From: Alphaproteobacteria bacterium
GTDB lineage: Bacteria; Pseudomonadota; Alphaproteobacteria; ATCC43930; CGMCC-115725
DNA: 61,106 nt
Assembly (NCBI GenBank): GCA_030041385.1
Contig: JASHNY010000078.1
Location: forward strand, 1 to 61,106
Direction: 5' to 3'
Shown: one piece after another, positions 18,753-28,528 of the stretch
Layout: every line of letters begins with the position of its first letter
Position numbering within the stretch: position 1 is the first letter of the stretch
Program-made: the position numbers and the translations under genes
Notes under the pieces: generated by a model
Told to the model about the DNA's origin: nothing
The model's database searches: none
What the model saw: the letters and a program-made list of their open reading frames with translations, nothing else

Positions 18753-19682
18753 ATGACTGACCACGCGGTTCTGCTCCAACAGATCATCAACGGCCTCAGC
18801 CTCGGGGCCATGTATGCGTTGCTGGCGATCGGCTTCACGCTGGTCTACGGCATTTTGGAGCTGATCAACTTCGCCCATTTCAACGTGTTCATGGTCGGCT
18901 CGTTTGTCGGCATGTGGGCGTTGGAATTGCTTGGCCTGTCTGGGCAAAGCCGGATTCTGACCGGCCTGCCCTTGTTCGGCGCGCTCGCCTTCGCCTTCAT
19001 CGTCGCGATGCTGGCGTGCGGCGTGCTCGGTGTCGCCATCGAGCGCTTCGCCTTGCGGCCATTGCGAACCGTGTCCGGCACCACCGGCATGATCACGACG
19101 ATCGGGGTGTCGTACATCCTGTTCAACGTGATCCTGTTATGGGCGGGCGCCGACGCCAAGAACTACCCGAACCCGATGCCGGCGATGCATTGGCCCCTCG
19201 GCGGCGCGGTCATCGAGTTGCGCGAATTGCTGATCTGGGGCATCGCGCTGGTATTGATGGTGGGGCTGCACCTGTTCGTCAGCCGTACCCGCCTCGGCAA
19301 GGCGATGCGCGCGACCGCCCAGGACGCCGAGGCGGCGCGGATGATGGGGGTCGATGTCGACCGCGTCGTCGTTACCGCGTTCTTCCTCGGCTCGGCCTTG
19401 GCCGGCGCAGCAGCGCTCATCTTCGGGCTCTACTACAACTACACCAGCTTCCTGATCGGCTATACCGCCGGGCTCAGGGCCTTCACCGCAGCGGTATTGG
19501 GCGGCATCGGCAGCGTTACCGGCGCGATGGTCGGCGGCATCATCATCGGCCTGGTCGAGACGCTGGGCGGGCAATTGATCGCGGTCCGCTGGACCGACGT
19601 GATCATCTTCTCGATCCTGGTGCTGGTGCTGGTGTTCGCGCCCGCCGGCCTGATGGGCCGGGCGGCGCCCACCAAATCCTGA
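18753..19682 (+). CDS. Branched-chain amino acid ABC transporter permease (LivH type)
   Basis: Inner-membrane permease, 309 aa, eight or so hydrophobic segments. LivH signatures: IINGLSLGAMYALLAIGFTL at the N-terminus, LVYGILELINFAHF, and AAVLGGIGSVTGAMVGGIII near the end. ATG 18753 gives the family's usual N-terminus; a TTG at 18720 overlapping the previous stop is possible but adds residues not seen in the family. Works with the fused permease-ATPase downstream. Confidence 0.92.
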   Translation: MTDHAVLLQQIINGLSLGAMYALLAIGFTLVYGILELINFAHFNVFMVGSFVGMWALELLGLSGQSRILTGLPLFGALAFAFIVAMLACGVLGVAIERFALRPLRTVSGTTGMITTIGVSYILFNVILLWAGADAKNYPNPMPAMHWPLGGAVIELRELLIWGIALVLMVGLHLFVSRTRLGKAMRATAQDAEAARMMGVDVDRVVVTAFFLGSALAGAAALIFGLYYNYTSFLIGYTAGLRAFTAAVLGGIGSVTGAMVGGIIIGLVETLGGQLIAVRWTDVIIFSILVLVLVFAPAGLMGRAAPTKS

Positions 19683-19700
19683 GATGGCCCCGGCCGTGAC

Positions 19701-21737
19701 ATGACCGAGCGCGAACGCGGGATGCTCGGCCCATCCTACGCGTGGCTGCGGCAGGCCTCGCCGATCCAGCGGCTGGCGCCGTACGTCAATCCGCGCGTGG
19801 TGATCGCCTGCGTACTGATCGCCGCGCTCGCCTTTCCGCCGATCGTGCGCAACGACGGCGACATCGACGCGGCGGCCAACGCGCTTTCGTTTGCGGCGCT
19901 GGCGCTGGGCCTCAACATCGTCGTCGGGTTCGCCGGGCTGCTGGATCTCGGCTATGCCGCATTTTTCGCGATCGGCGCCTACACCTATGGCGCCCTCGCC
20001 TCGTACCAGATCCAGCCGGCGTGGAGCGGGTTTTGGGAGCCGTTCCGCTGGCTCGACCTGGTCAGCCGCCTGCACCAGGCCGGCGGCGACACCGTGCATT
20101 TCCAGGTGTCGTTCTGGCTGATGCTGCCGATTTCGGCGGCGGTCGCCGCCTTTTTCGGTGTGTTGTTCGGCGCCCCGACCCTGCGCCTCAAGGGCGACTA
20201 CCTTGCCATCGTCACGCTGGGCTTCGGCGAGATCGTGCCGATCGTCGCCCGCAACACACCGGCGATCACCAATGGTGCCGCCGGGCTCAACGGCGTCGCC
20301 GCGCCGCAGCTGTTCGGCTGGAGCTTCGGCATCGATGCAACCCCCTATTACTATGTGGGGGTCGCACTGGTCGCCTTCCTGATCCTGACCAGCACGCGGC
20401 TCAAATTTTCGCGGGTCGGGCGGGCTTGGATGGCGATCCGCGAGGACGAGATCGCCGCCGCGGCGATGGGGGTCAACCGCGTCCGCTTCAAGCTGCTCGC
20501 CTTTGCCATCGGCGCCGCCTTCGCCGGCGCCACCGGCACGCTCTACGTCGCCAAATTGCAAACCGCGACGCCCGAGATGTTCATGTTCCCGGTGTCGGTG
20601 ATGATCCTGGTCATGATCGTCTTCGGCGGCATCGGCAGCGTGTGGGGCGTCGTCGTCGGCGCGGTGATCCTGCAGATCCTGCAATCGTGGTTTCTCGAAG
20701 ACCTGTCGCAATGGCTGCATGCGCTGGGCCGGCTGATCGATGTGGCCTGGCTGCAGCGGGTCGAGCTGGCACCGTCGATCGAACTGATCTTCGGCACCAT
20801 CCTGGTGTTCATGATGCTGTATCGGCGACAGGGGCTGATCCCGGCGGTGCGGGCGATGCCGGCCCTGACCCTCGCCGAACAGACCGCCCATGTCACCCGC
20901 ATCGGCACCGGCGAGATCGCCGCGCCGGCGGGTCTCGGCGACGGCGAGCGCCGCGAAGACCCGAAGCTGCTCGACATCGCCGGTCTGACCGTGCGCTTTG
21001 GCGGGCTCGTCGCGCTGCGCTCGGTGGCGTTGACCGTGCCGGCGCACGGCGTGGTCGCCGTGATCGGCCCCAACGGCTCGGGCAAATCGACGCTGTTCAA
21101 CGCCATGACCGGGCTGGTGCCGGCCGATGCGGGCACGATCCGCTTTGCCGGCGCCGACATTACCCGGCTGCCGCCGCATCGGGTGCTCGAACGCGGCATC
21201 GCCCGCACCTTTCAGAATTTGCGTTTGTTCCCGAGCCTCAGCGTGCTCGAAAACGTAATGATCGGCATGCATGCGCGGCTCCAGACCGGGCCGGTCGGCG
21301 CGCTGCTGCGCCTGCCGGCGACACGGCGCGAAGAGGAGGAGGCGCGCGAGCGGGCGCGCGAAATCCTGCGCCTGTTCGGCAATCGCCTATTGCCGCGCCT
21401 CGACCACGTCGTCTCCAGCCTCAGCTACGCCAATCGCCGCCGGGTCGAGATCGCCCGCGCCCTCGCCGCGCGGCCGCGGCTGCTGTTGCTCGACGAGCCA
21501 ACCGCCGGGATGAACCCGGCCGAAACCCTCGAACTGGCCGAGCAGATCAAGAGCTTCAACCGGATCGGGCTGACCATCGTCCTGATCGAACACAAGCTCG
21601 ACGTGGTCGTAAACCTGGCCGAGCGGGTCGTCGTGCTCGACCACGGCGAGAAGATCGCCGAGGGCACGCCCGACGCGGTGCGGCGGGACGACGAGGTGGT
21701 CCGCGCCTATCTCGGCCGGAGTGCGGCGGTTGCCTGA
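19701..21737 (+). CDS. Fused LivM-type permease and LivG-type ATPase
   Basis: A 678-aa fusion of two transporter subunits normally encoded separately. Residues 1 to about 390 are a LivM permease (VGFAGLLDLGYAAFFAIGAY, YLAIVTLGFGEIVPIVARN, VFGGIGSVWGVVVGAVIL). After a linker, about 420-678 form a LivG ATPase with GPNGSGKST near residue 456, signature LSYANRRRVEIARAL (LSYAN in place of LSGGQ) and LLLLDEPTAGMNPAE. The frame is continuous, with no sign of a joining error. Such fusions occur in some proteobacterial cassettes. The gene overlaps livF by 17 nt. Confidence 0.9.
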   Translation: MTERERGMLGPSYAWLRQASPIQRLAPYVNPRVVIACVLIAALAFPPIVRNDGDIDAAANALSFAALALGLNIVVGFAGLLDLGYAAFFAIGAYTYGALASYQIQPAWSGFWEPFRWLDLVSRLHQAGGDTVHFQVSFWLMLPISAAVAAFFGVLFGAPTLRLKGDYLAIVTLGFGEIVPIVARNTPAITNGAAGLNGVAAPQLFGWSFGIDATPYYYVGVALVAFLILTSTRLKFSRVGRAWMAIREDEIAAAAMGVNRVRFKLLAFAIGAAFAGATGTLYVAKLQTATPEMFMFPVSVMILVMIVFGGIGSVWGVVVGAVILQILQSWFLEDLSQWLHALGRLIDVAWLQRVELAPSIELIFGTILVFMMLYRRQGLIPAVRAMPALTLAEQTAHVTRIGTGEIAAPAGLGDGERREDPKLLDIAGLTVRFGGLVALRSVALTVPAHGVVAVIGPNGSGKSTLFNAMTGLVPADAGTIRFAGADITRLPPHRVLERGIARTFQNLRLFPSLSVLENVMIGMHARLQTGPVGALLRLPATRREEEEARERAREILRLFGNRLLPRLDHVVSSLSYANRRRVEIARALAARPRLLLLDEPTAGMNPAETLELAEQIKSFNRIGLTIVLIEHKLDVVVNLAERVVVLDHGEKIAEGTPDAVRRDDEVVRAYLGRSAAVA

Positions 21738-22473
21738 GCCGCGGGCGGGCGCGCCGCTGCTCGAATTTCGCGGCGTCGATACGCATTATGGCGACCTCCA
21801 CGTCTTGAAATCGGTCGATTACCGCATCGACGACGGCGAAATCGTCTGCCTGCTCGGCGGCAACGCCTCGGGCAAATCGACGACGATGAAGGCGATCATG
21901 GGAGTGGTCGTGCCGAGCGCCGGCGAGGTGCTGTATGAAGGGCGCTCATTGCGCGGGGTCAGCGTCGCCGAACGGGTGCGGCGCGGCATCGCCCCGGTGC
22001 TGGAGGCGCGCCGGCTGTTCCCGCGCATGACCGTATTCGAGAACCTTGAAATGGGCGCCTATACGCGCACCCGCGGCGCCGATTTCGACGCCGATCTCGA
22101 CCGCGTGTTCGACCTGTTTCCGCGCGTCAAGGAGCGGCTCAAGCAGCTCGCCGGCACCTTGTCGGGCGGCGAACAGCAGATGGTCGCGATCGGCCGCGCG
22201 CTGATGGCGCGCCCGCGCCTGTTGTGCATGGACGAGCCGTCGATGGGGTTGGCGCCGGTCTTTGTCGAGCAGGTGTTCGACATCGTGCAGACGATCAACC
22301 GCCAGGGCACGACGATTTTCATGGTCGAGCAGAACGCCAACATGGCGCTGTCGATTGCCCACCGCGCCTATGTCTTGCAGACCGGCCAGGTGGTGCTCAG
22401 CGGCGCTGCCGACGAACTGCGCCGGAACGAGATGATCCGCAGCGCCTATCTCGGCGAGATGCAGGTCGAATGA
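21721..22473 (+). CDS. Branched-chain amino acid ABC transporter ATP-binding protein (LivF type)
   Basis: ATPase subunit, 250 aa. Walker A GGNASGKST (46-54), where the usual LivF sequence is GRNGAGKT; signature LSGGEQQMVAIGRAL; Walker B LLCMDEPSMGLAP; MVEQNANMALSIA closes the core. The GTG start at 21721 lies inside the last codons of the fused gene, giving a 17-nt overlap; the first 12 residues are poorly supported and initiation could be slightly later. Last gene of the cassette. Confidence 0.9.
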   Translation: MRRLPEPRAGAPLLEFRGVDTHYGDLHVLKSVDYRIDDGEIVCLLGGNASGKSTTMKAIMGVVVPSAGEVLYEGRSLRGVSVAERVRRGIAPVLEARRLFPRMTVFENLEMGAYTRTRGADFDADLDRVFDLFPRVKERLKQLAGTLSGGEQQMVAIGRALMARPRLLCMDEPSMGLAPVFVEQVFDIVQTINRQGTTIFMVEQNANMALSIAHRAYVLQTGQVVLSGAADELRRNEMIRSAYLGEMQVE

Positions 22474-22665
22474 CCGGGTTTCGCCGCGCCGACACGCGAT
22501 CGAGCAGGAGGGCGGCGCGTCTTGCGCCGGAGCGACGGTTCCGCTCGGTCGGGCCGCAGGCGAAGACCATCCGATCCGCACGATAGGGCGCTAAAAGGGT
22601 TTTTTCACGCTATCCTGCGCGCGACGGCGCCAAGCCTGGGCCGGAGCGCGGCGAAGGATGCCGTC

Positions 22666-24021
22666 GTGGGCGATTTTCTCCACAAGGTCCCGGTGGACGA
22701 CTGGGCACACCGGCTCGGCGCCTATCTCGGATCGCGACAAACCCTCGAATCGGTGGCGATCCAGCTCGCGGTGATTGTCGCGATGATCGCGCTGTGCCTC
22801 GGCCTCCGCCTGCTGACCCGGCCGTGGACCCGCCGCCTGGTCAGGACGATCCAGCAACGCTTTCCGAACTGGTACTTCGCGGTCCTGTTCGACCGCGACG
22901 CCCCGCTGTTCTACGCCTGGCTGCTGCTCGCGGTCGCGGCGCGGGCCGGCGCCGGGTTCGGCGGGGATTGGCGGCTGGTCGCGGCTGCCGCCGATGTCGC
23001 GGCGCTGTGGCTGGTATTGCGGATATCGACGCTGGTCCTGCGCGACGCGCTGGTCGGGCGCGCCGTCGCCACCATCGCCTGGGCGATTTTTGCGCTCGAC
23101 CTGCTCGGCTTGCTGCAGCCGACCGAAAAGGCGCTCGACGCGCTGGCATTGACCGTCGGCAACTTGCGCCTGTCGGTTCTGCTGATCGCCAAGGCGGCGA
23201 TCGTGATCGCCGTCCTGCTGTGGGCCGCAACGGCGCTGGCACGGGTGATCAGTAGCCGGCTTCAGCGCGTCGCCGGGCTCAGCCCGTCGGTCCGGGTGTT
23301 GACCGCCAACCTGATCCGGATCGCCCTGGTCCTTGTTGCGCTGGCGATCGGGCTCAACACGGTCGGCATCGACCTGACCGCCTTTACCGTGTTCAGCGGT
23401 GCGATCGGCGTCGGCATCGGTTTCGGGTTGCAGAAGATCGTGTCGAATTTCGTCAGCGGGATCATTCTGCTGATGGAGCGCTCGATAAAGCCGGGCGACG
23501 TGATCGAGGTCGGCAACACCTTCGGTCATGTCGTCTCGCTGGCCGCGCGCTACACCTCCGTGCTCGGCCGCGACGGCAAGGAGTATCTGATCCCCAACGA
23601 GAACCTGATTACGAACCAGGTGATCAACTGGTCGTATTCGAACCCGCTGGTGCGTATCGACGCCGAGTTCGGCGTCGCCTATGCCAGCGATCTGCGGCAG
23701 GTGCGCAGGCTGGCGGTCGAGGCGGCCGAGCAGGCGACCCGCGTGCTCGCCACGCCGAAGCCGGTGTGCCACATCACCGGGTTCGGGGACAGCGCCGTCA
23801 ACCTCGTGGTGCGCTTCTGGATCGGCGACCCGGTGGAGGGCGTCACCAATATCAAGGGCGAGGTCTATCTCGCCCTGTGGGAGGCGTTTCGCGAGCACGG
23901 CGTCGAATTGCCGTTTCCGCAGCGCGAGCTTCATCTCCGCTCGGTGCCGCCCGCGCTCGCCGACAACGCGCGCCCCCCGCCCCCTTCCCGCAAGCGAGGC
24001 AAAAGCCTGCCCCGGACCTGA
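22666..24021 (+). CDS. MscS-family mechanosensitive ion channel
   Basis: Membrane channel releasing solutes on hypo-osmotic shock, 451 aa, larger than E. coli MscS because of extra N-terminal helices (about six hydrophobic segments). The pore-lining helix and beta domain are clear: GIGVGIGFGLQKIVSNFVSG, then LLMERSIKPGDVIEVGN and YLIPNENLITNQVINWSYS. A basic Pro-rich tail ends it. GTG 22666 is chosen with AAGGA 8 nt upstream; the open frame reaches back to 22522 but that part is low-complexity. The 190 nt after livF hold no other gene. Confidence 0.9.
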   Translation: MGDFLHKVPVDDWAHRLGAYLGSRQTLESVAIQLAVIVAMIALCLGLRLLTRPWTRRLVRTIQQRFPNWYFAVLFDRDAPLFYAWLLLAVAARAGAGFGGDWRLVAAAADVAALWLVLRISTLVLRDALVGRAVATIAWAIFALDLLGLLQPTEKALDALALTVGNLRLSVLLIAKAAIVIAVLLWAATALARVISSRLQRVAGLSPSVRVLTANLIRIALVLVALAIGLNTVGIDLTAFTVFSGAIGVGIGFGLQKIVSNFVSGIILLMERSIKPGDVIEVGNTFGHVVSLAARYTSVLGRDGKEYLIPNENLITNQVINWSYSNPLVRIDAEFGVAYASDLRQVRRLAVEAAEQATRVLATPKPVCHITGFGDSAVNLVVRFWIGDPVEGVTNIKGEVYLALWEAFREHGVELPFPQRELHLRSVPPALADNARPPPPSRKRGKSLPRT

Positions 24022-24141
24022 TCCGCCCGCGCCCACGGGGTTGGGCCGACAAGGTGATTTCTTTGGCGATCCGGCAGAAACCGCCGCCGCGGTTTGCGTG
24101 CGGCGGCTCGGGATCGGCGGTTATTTCACCCGCGCAGCCGA

Positions 24142-24216
24142 TGGTGGGCGCGGCTGGGATTGAACCAGCGACCCCACCCGTGTGAAGGGTGTGCTCTCCC
24201 GCTGAGCTACGCGCCC
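24142..24216 (-). tRNA. tRNA-Val (anticodon CAC)
   Basis: The cloverleaf is complete on the minus strand: acceptor GGGCGCG pairs with CGCGCCC, D arm GCTC/GAGC, anticodon stem CACCC/GGGTG with loop TTCACAC (anticodon CAC, reading GUG), and T arm GCTGG-TTCAATC-CCAGC. Discriminator A and a genomically encoded CCA follow. 75 nt including CCA. No integrase or target-site repeat is seen beside it. Confidence 0.95.
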
Positions 24217-24281
24217 GGCCCGTCGTCGATCGCCGGCGGCGGCATTTAGGAAGCGCCCGGAAACCCTGTCAAGAGCCGCTG

Positions 24282-24950
24282 CTACGGCCCGAGCCCCAGC
24301 GATTGGAGCGCCGCAGGCAGTTCGTCGAAACGTGCGAGCACCCGCGCGGCGCCAAGGCTCGCCGGGTCGGTGCGGGCATAGCCATAGCCCATCAACACCA
24401 GCACGAGGCCGGCGGCATGCGCGGCGGCGGCGTCATTCTCGCTGTCGCCGATCATCGCGGCCCGGCCCGGTTCGCCGCCGAGCGTATCGATCAAGCCCAG
24501 CAGATGGCCGGGATCGGGCTTTCTGACCGGAAAACGGTCACCGCCGGCAATCCCGTCGAACAGCGGCGCCAGACCGAGGTCGCGCACCATGACCTCGCTC
24601 GCGCGCTGCAATTTGTTGGTGCAGATCGCCGTGCGGTAGCCGCGCCGGCGCAGCAGGGCGAGGGTTTCAGCGACGGCGGGGTAGGGCCGGGTCGCACGGG
24701 TCGCGTTGGCCTCGTAATGGGCGATGTAGTGCGGCATCGCCGCCGCCGCTTCCGCTTGCGTTCCGCCGCGGGCGGCAAAGCCGCGCGCGACCAGTGTCGG
24801 TACGCCATCGCCGATCATCGGCCGCACCTCGTCTGGCGATAACGGCGGATATCCGTGCGCGCGCAAGACTTCGTTAAGCGAGGCGCATAAATCTGGCACG
24901 CTGTCGACCAGCGTGCCGTCGAGATCGAAGAGCAATAGAAAGCTGGACAT
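24282..24950 (-). CDS. gph: Phosphoglycolate phosphatase (HAD family)
   Basis: HAD-like hydrolase predicted to dephosphorylate 2-phosphoglycolate, 222 aa. Nucleophile D9 and D11 in LLFDLDGTLVDS, cap domain (about 20-80) with PMIGDGVPTLV, motif II ICTNK, motif III Lys in VRKPDPGH, motif IV MIGDSENDAAAAHAAG. It is divergent from glmU, an arrangement often seen in this class. Substrate assignment rests on the family only; other small phosphate esters are possible. Confidence 0.88.
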   Translation of the reverse strand: MSSFLLLFDLDGTLVDSVPDLCASLNEVLRAHGYPPLSPDEVRPMIGDGVPTLVARGFAARGGTQAEAAAAMPHYIAHYEANATRATRPYPAVAETLALLRRRGYRTAICTNKLQRASEVMVRDLGLAPLFDGIAGGDRFPVRKPDPGHLLGLIDTLGGEPGRAAMIGDSENDAAAAHAAGLVLVLMGYGYARTDPASLGAARVLARFDELPAALQSLGLGP

Positions 24951-25064
24951 GATGACCTACTGTGCAATGAGGCCGTCACATTCGGCAACAATCTGTGCTT
25001 TGGCACGCGGACGGGGCTGTGCGATTCTGCCGCCCGTCTGCATTTCGTGCGCAGCGAGAAGCCG

Positions 25065-26441
25065 ATGAACGAGCCCCGTTTCGCCGCGATCGTCCTTGCC
25101 GCCGGCGAGGGCACGAGAATGCGCTCCTCGACCCCGAAGGTGCTGCACGAGGTTGCCGGGCGGGCGATGATCGCGCATGTGCTCGCCGCCTTGCGCCCGC
25201 TCGAGCCGGCCGAAACCGTGGTCGTGCTCGGGCGCGGGATGGAGCCGGTGGCACGCGCCATCGCCGGCGAGAACCCGGCGGCCCAGATCGCCACGCAGGA
25301 CCCGCCGCGCGGCACCGGCGACGCGGTTCGCGCCGCCGGCGCCCTGCTCGCCCCGCTGCTCGCCGCCGACCCGGAAATCGGCGACATCGTCGTTCTGTTC
25401 GGCGACACGCCGCTGTTGCAGCCTGAGACGATATCCGCGCTGATTGCGGCGCGCCGGCGCCGCCCGGCGGCGACGCTCGCGGTGGCCGGCATGCGGCCGG
25501 CCGATCCCGGCCCTTACGGGCGGCTCATCGGCGACGGCGCGGGCGGCGTCGCCCGCATCGTCGAGGCCAGGGATGCGACTCCCGAGGAACTGGCGATCCC
25601 GCTGTGCAACGGCGGCATCATGGCGATCGACGCGCGGCACGCGTTCGATCTCGTCGCCCGGCTCGGCAACGGCAACGCCAAGGGCGAATTCTACCTGACC
25701 GACATCGTCGGCATCGCCCGCAGCCTGGGCATGTCATGCCGGCTTGCCGAACTGCCGGCCGAGGAACTGGTCGGGGTCAACACCCGCGCCGAGCTTGCCG
25801 CCGCCGAAGCGGTCATGCAGACCCGGCTGCGGCGCCGGGCGATGGCGGCGGGGGCGACGCTGATCGCACCCGAGACCGTGTTCCTGTCGGCCGACACGGT
25901 GCTGGGGCGCGATGTCGTGGTCGAGCCCAACGTGATCTTTGGCCGCGACGTGACCGTCGCGGACGGCGCCCGCATCTGCGGGTTCACGCACATGCACGGG
26001 GCGCGGATCGGCCCGGACGCGATCGTCGGGCCGTTTGCCCGGCTGCGGCCCGGCGCGGTGCTCGAAGAACGGGTGCATGTCGGCAATTTCGTCGAGATCA
26101 AGGCGGCGCGGCTCGGCGTCGGGGCCAAGGCCAACCACCTTTCCTATCTCGGCGACAGCGATGTCGGCGCCGGCACCAATATCGGCGCCGGCACGATCAC
26201 CTGCAATTACGACGGTTTCGGCAAGTATCGAACCAGCATCGGCGAAGGCGCCTTTATCGGATCGAACACGGCGCTGGTCGCGCCGGTATCGGTTGGCGAC
26301 GGCGCGATCGTCGCCGCCGGCAGCGTCATCACCCGCGACGTTGCCGCCGATGCCTTTGCGATCGCACGCGGCAATCAGGCGGACAAGCCGGGCCGGGCCG
26401 CCGAGATGCGGGAAAAGCTGCGGCGGAACAGCAAGCGGTAG
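25065..26441 (+). CDS. glmU: Bifunctional GlmU (GlcNAc-1-P uridyltransferase / GlcN-1-P acetyltransferase)
   Basis: Makes UDP-GlcNAc for peptidoglycan and lipid A, 458 aa. The N-terminal pyrophosphorylase domain has LAAGEGTRM (11-19) and Lys in TPKVLHEVAG, plus QDPPRGTGDAV and CNGGIMAID. The C-terminal left-handed beta-helix (from about 255) has the hexapeptide repeats and the acetyltransferase residues in NFVEIKAARLG, ANHLSYLGD and NYDGFGKYRT. ATG 25065 with GAGAAG upstream is preferred over the in-frame GTG at 25047. Followed by glmS, whose product feeds the same pathway. Confidence 0.96.
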   Translation: MNEPRFAAIVLAAGEGTRMRSSTPKVLHEVAGRAMIAHVLAALRPLEPAETVVVLGRGMEPVARAIAGENPAAQIATQDPPRGTGDAVRAAGALLAPLLAADPEIGDIVVLFGDTPLLQPETISALIAARRRRPAATLAVAGMRPADPGPYGRLIGDGAGGVARIVEARDATPEELAIPLCNGGIMAIDARHAFDLVARLGNGNAKGEFYLTDIVGIARSLGMSCRLAELPAEELVGVNTRAELAAAEAVMQTRLRRRAMAAGATLIAPETVFLSADTVLGRDVVVEPNVIFGRDVTVADGARICGFTHMHGARIGPDAIVGPFARLRPGAVLEERVHVGNFVEIKAARLGVGAKANHLSYLGDSDVGAGTNIGAGTITCNYDGFGKYRTSIGEGAFIGSNTALVAPVSVGDGAIVAAGSVITRDVAADAFAIARGNQADKPGRAAEMREKLRRNSKR

Positions 26442-26514
26442 CGGGATCGCGAACCCGCGTTTCGTCGTTCCCGCCAGGGCGGGCCACTCAAGCAACGGCA
26501 AAGGAAGCACGCTG

Positions 26515-28338
26515 ATGTGCGGAATTGTCGGCATCATCTCGAAAACCGGGGCCGCCGGCGAACTGGTCGCCGGATTGCGCCGGCTCGAATATCGCGGCTA
26601 CGATTCAGCCGGGATCGCGACCCTGGTCGACGGCCGCATCGAGCGGCGCCGCGCCGAAGGCAAGCTCGACAACCTCGTCGCCCGGCTCGAACGCGAGCCG
26701 GCGCCGGGCACGATCGGCATCGGCCACACGCGCTGGGCGACGCACGGCAACCCGACCGAGCTCAATGCGCATCCGATCGCCACCGACCGGGTCGCGGTCG
26801 TGCATAACGGCATCATCGAGAATTTCCAGGAATTGCGCCGCGAGCTGACCGCGCTCGGCTACCGGTTCCACACCCAGACCGACACTGAGGCGGCGGCGGT
26901 GCTGGCGACCCATCATCTGGCGCAGGGCCTCACCCCGGTGCAGGCGGTGGCAAAGACGCTCGAACGGCTCGAAGGCGTCTTCGCCCTCGTCTTCCTGTTC
27001 GCCGGCGAGCACGATCTGCTGATCTGCGCCCGCCGCTGCGCGCCGCTGGCGATCGGCTATGGCGACGGCGAGATGTTCGTCGGCTCCGACGCGCTGGCGC
27101 TCGCACCCCTGACCCGCCGCATCACCTATCTCGAAGAAGGCGACTGGGCGGTCGTTACCTCGCGCGCGGTCGAGATTTTCGACGCCACCGGCGCGCCGGT
27201 CGAGCGCCGCATCTACGAAACCGCGCATTCGGGGGCGCTGATCGGCAAGGGCAATTACCGCCATTTCATGCAGAAGGAGATTTTCGAGCAGCCCGCGGTC
27301 ATCGGCGACACGCTGCACGCGCTGATCAACCCGGCGACGCGCAGCGTGCACCTGCCCGACCTGCCGTGGGCGCTCGGCGATCTCGGGCGGCTGACGATCA
27401 TCGCCTGCGGCACCTCATGGCATGCCGGGCTCGTCGCCAAGTACTGGCTCGAACGCATCGCCCGCATCCCGGTCGAAGTCGATATCGCCTCCGAATTCCG
27501 CTATCGCGCCCCGGCGATGGCGCGCGACGGTGCCGCGATCTTCATTTCGCAATCCGGCGAAACTGCCGACACGCTGGCGGCGTTGCGCTATTGCCGCACC
27601 CAGGGGCAGAAGATCATCGCCGTCGTCAACCAGCCGGAAAGCTCGATCGCCCGCGAGGCCGATTTCGTCCTGCCGACCTTGGCCGGGCCCGAGATCGGCG
27701 TCGCCTCGACCAAGGCCTTCACGACCCAGCTTGCGGTGCTGGCGGCGTTGACCGTGTCGTTGGCGCGGGCGCGCGGCACGATCGACGCCGCTGCCGAGGC
27801 GGTGCTGGCCGGGCAGCTCGCCGAGATCCCGTCGCGCGCCAGCGAGGTATTGAACCACGACCAGCGCCTGCAGGAGATCGCGGCCGAAATCGCGCTCGCC
27901 CGCGACGTGCTCTATCTCGGCCGCGGCGGCTCCTTTCCGCTCGCCCTCGAAGGCGCACTGAAGCTCAAGGAGATTTCGTACATTCACGCCGAGGGCTATG
28001 CCGCCGGCGAGATGAAGCATGGGCCGATCGCCCTGATCGACGACAACGTGCCGGTCATCGTGTTGGCGCCGCCCGACGATCTGTTCGAGAAGACGTTGTC
28101 GAATGTCGAAGAGGTCATGGCCCGCGGTGGCCGCGTCGTGATGATCTCCGACGCTGCCGGGGTCGCCCGCCTCGACGGCCGCCTGTCCTACGGCATCGCC
28201 ATCCCCAATTGCGCGCCGTTCGTCGCGCCGCTGCTCTACGCGATCCCGGTGCAGCTCCTCGCTTACCACACCGCGGTCCTCAAAGGCACCGATGTCGACC
28301 AGCCCCGCAATTTGGCCAAGAGCGTGACGGTGGAGTAG
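26515..28338 (+). CDS. glmS: Glutamine--fructose-6-phosphate aminotransferase GlmS
   Basis: Makes glucosamine 6-phosphate, the first step to UDP-GlcNAc, 607 aa. MCGIVGI exposes the catalytic Cys after Met removal. The glutaminase domain includes GHTRWATHG and HNGIIENF. Two SIS sugar-isomerase domains follow (ACGTSWHAG, SQSGETADTL, STKAFTTQL, EISYIHAEGYAAGEMKHGPI), ending AKSVTVE as usual. AAGGAAG precedes the start by 8 nt. No glmS ribozyme-like element was seen in the 73-nt gap after glmU. Confidence 0.97.
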   Translation: MCGIVGIISKTGAAGELVAGLRRLEYRGYDSAGIATLVDGRIERRRAEGKLDNLVARLEREPAPGTIGIGHTRWATHGNPTELNAHPIATDRVAVVHNGIIENFQELRRELTALGYRFHTQTDTEAAAVLATHHLAQGLTPVQAVAKTLERLEGVFALVFLFAGEHDLLICARRCAPLAIGYGDGEMFVGSDALALAPLTRRITYLEEGDWAVVTSRAVEIFDATGAPVERRIYETAHSGALIGKGNYRHFMQKEIFEQPAVIGDTLHALINPATRSVHLPDLPWALGDLGRLTIIACGTSWHAGLVAKYWLERIARIPVEVDIASEFRYRAPAMARDGAAIFISQSGETADTLAALRYCRTQGQKIIAVVNQPESSIAREADFVLPTLAGPEIGVASTKAFTTQLAVLAALTVSLARARGTIDAAAEAVLAGQLAEIPSRASEVLNHDQRLQEIAAEIALARDVLYLGRGGSFPLALEGALKLKEISYIHAEGYAAGEMKHGPIALIDDNVPVIVLAPPDDLFEKTLSNVEEVMARGGRVVMISDAAGVARLDGRLSYGIAIPNCAPFVAPLLYAIPVQLLAYHTAVLKGTDVDQPRNLAKSVTVE

Positions 28339-28528
28339 ATCAAAACCGTCGCCTACTGCCGGGGGCAGGGCCGGAAGCCATCAACACGGTCGGCGAAAAG
28401 CGAAGGCTCAGCCGTGCCGCGCGGCGATGCCGCGCCCGGGAATGACACCCCGATCAGCGGTCTGAGCTCGAATTTTCAAAATGGATACTGCTCGATGCCG
28501 CACGGGCGACGGCGACCAGAGCAGCAGC

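Noticed and set aside
24142-24216. tRNA-Val as an integration site of a genomic island
   Set aside because: No integrase, no direct repeat of the tRNA 3' end and no composition change on either side within the window.
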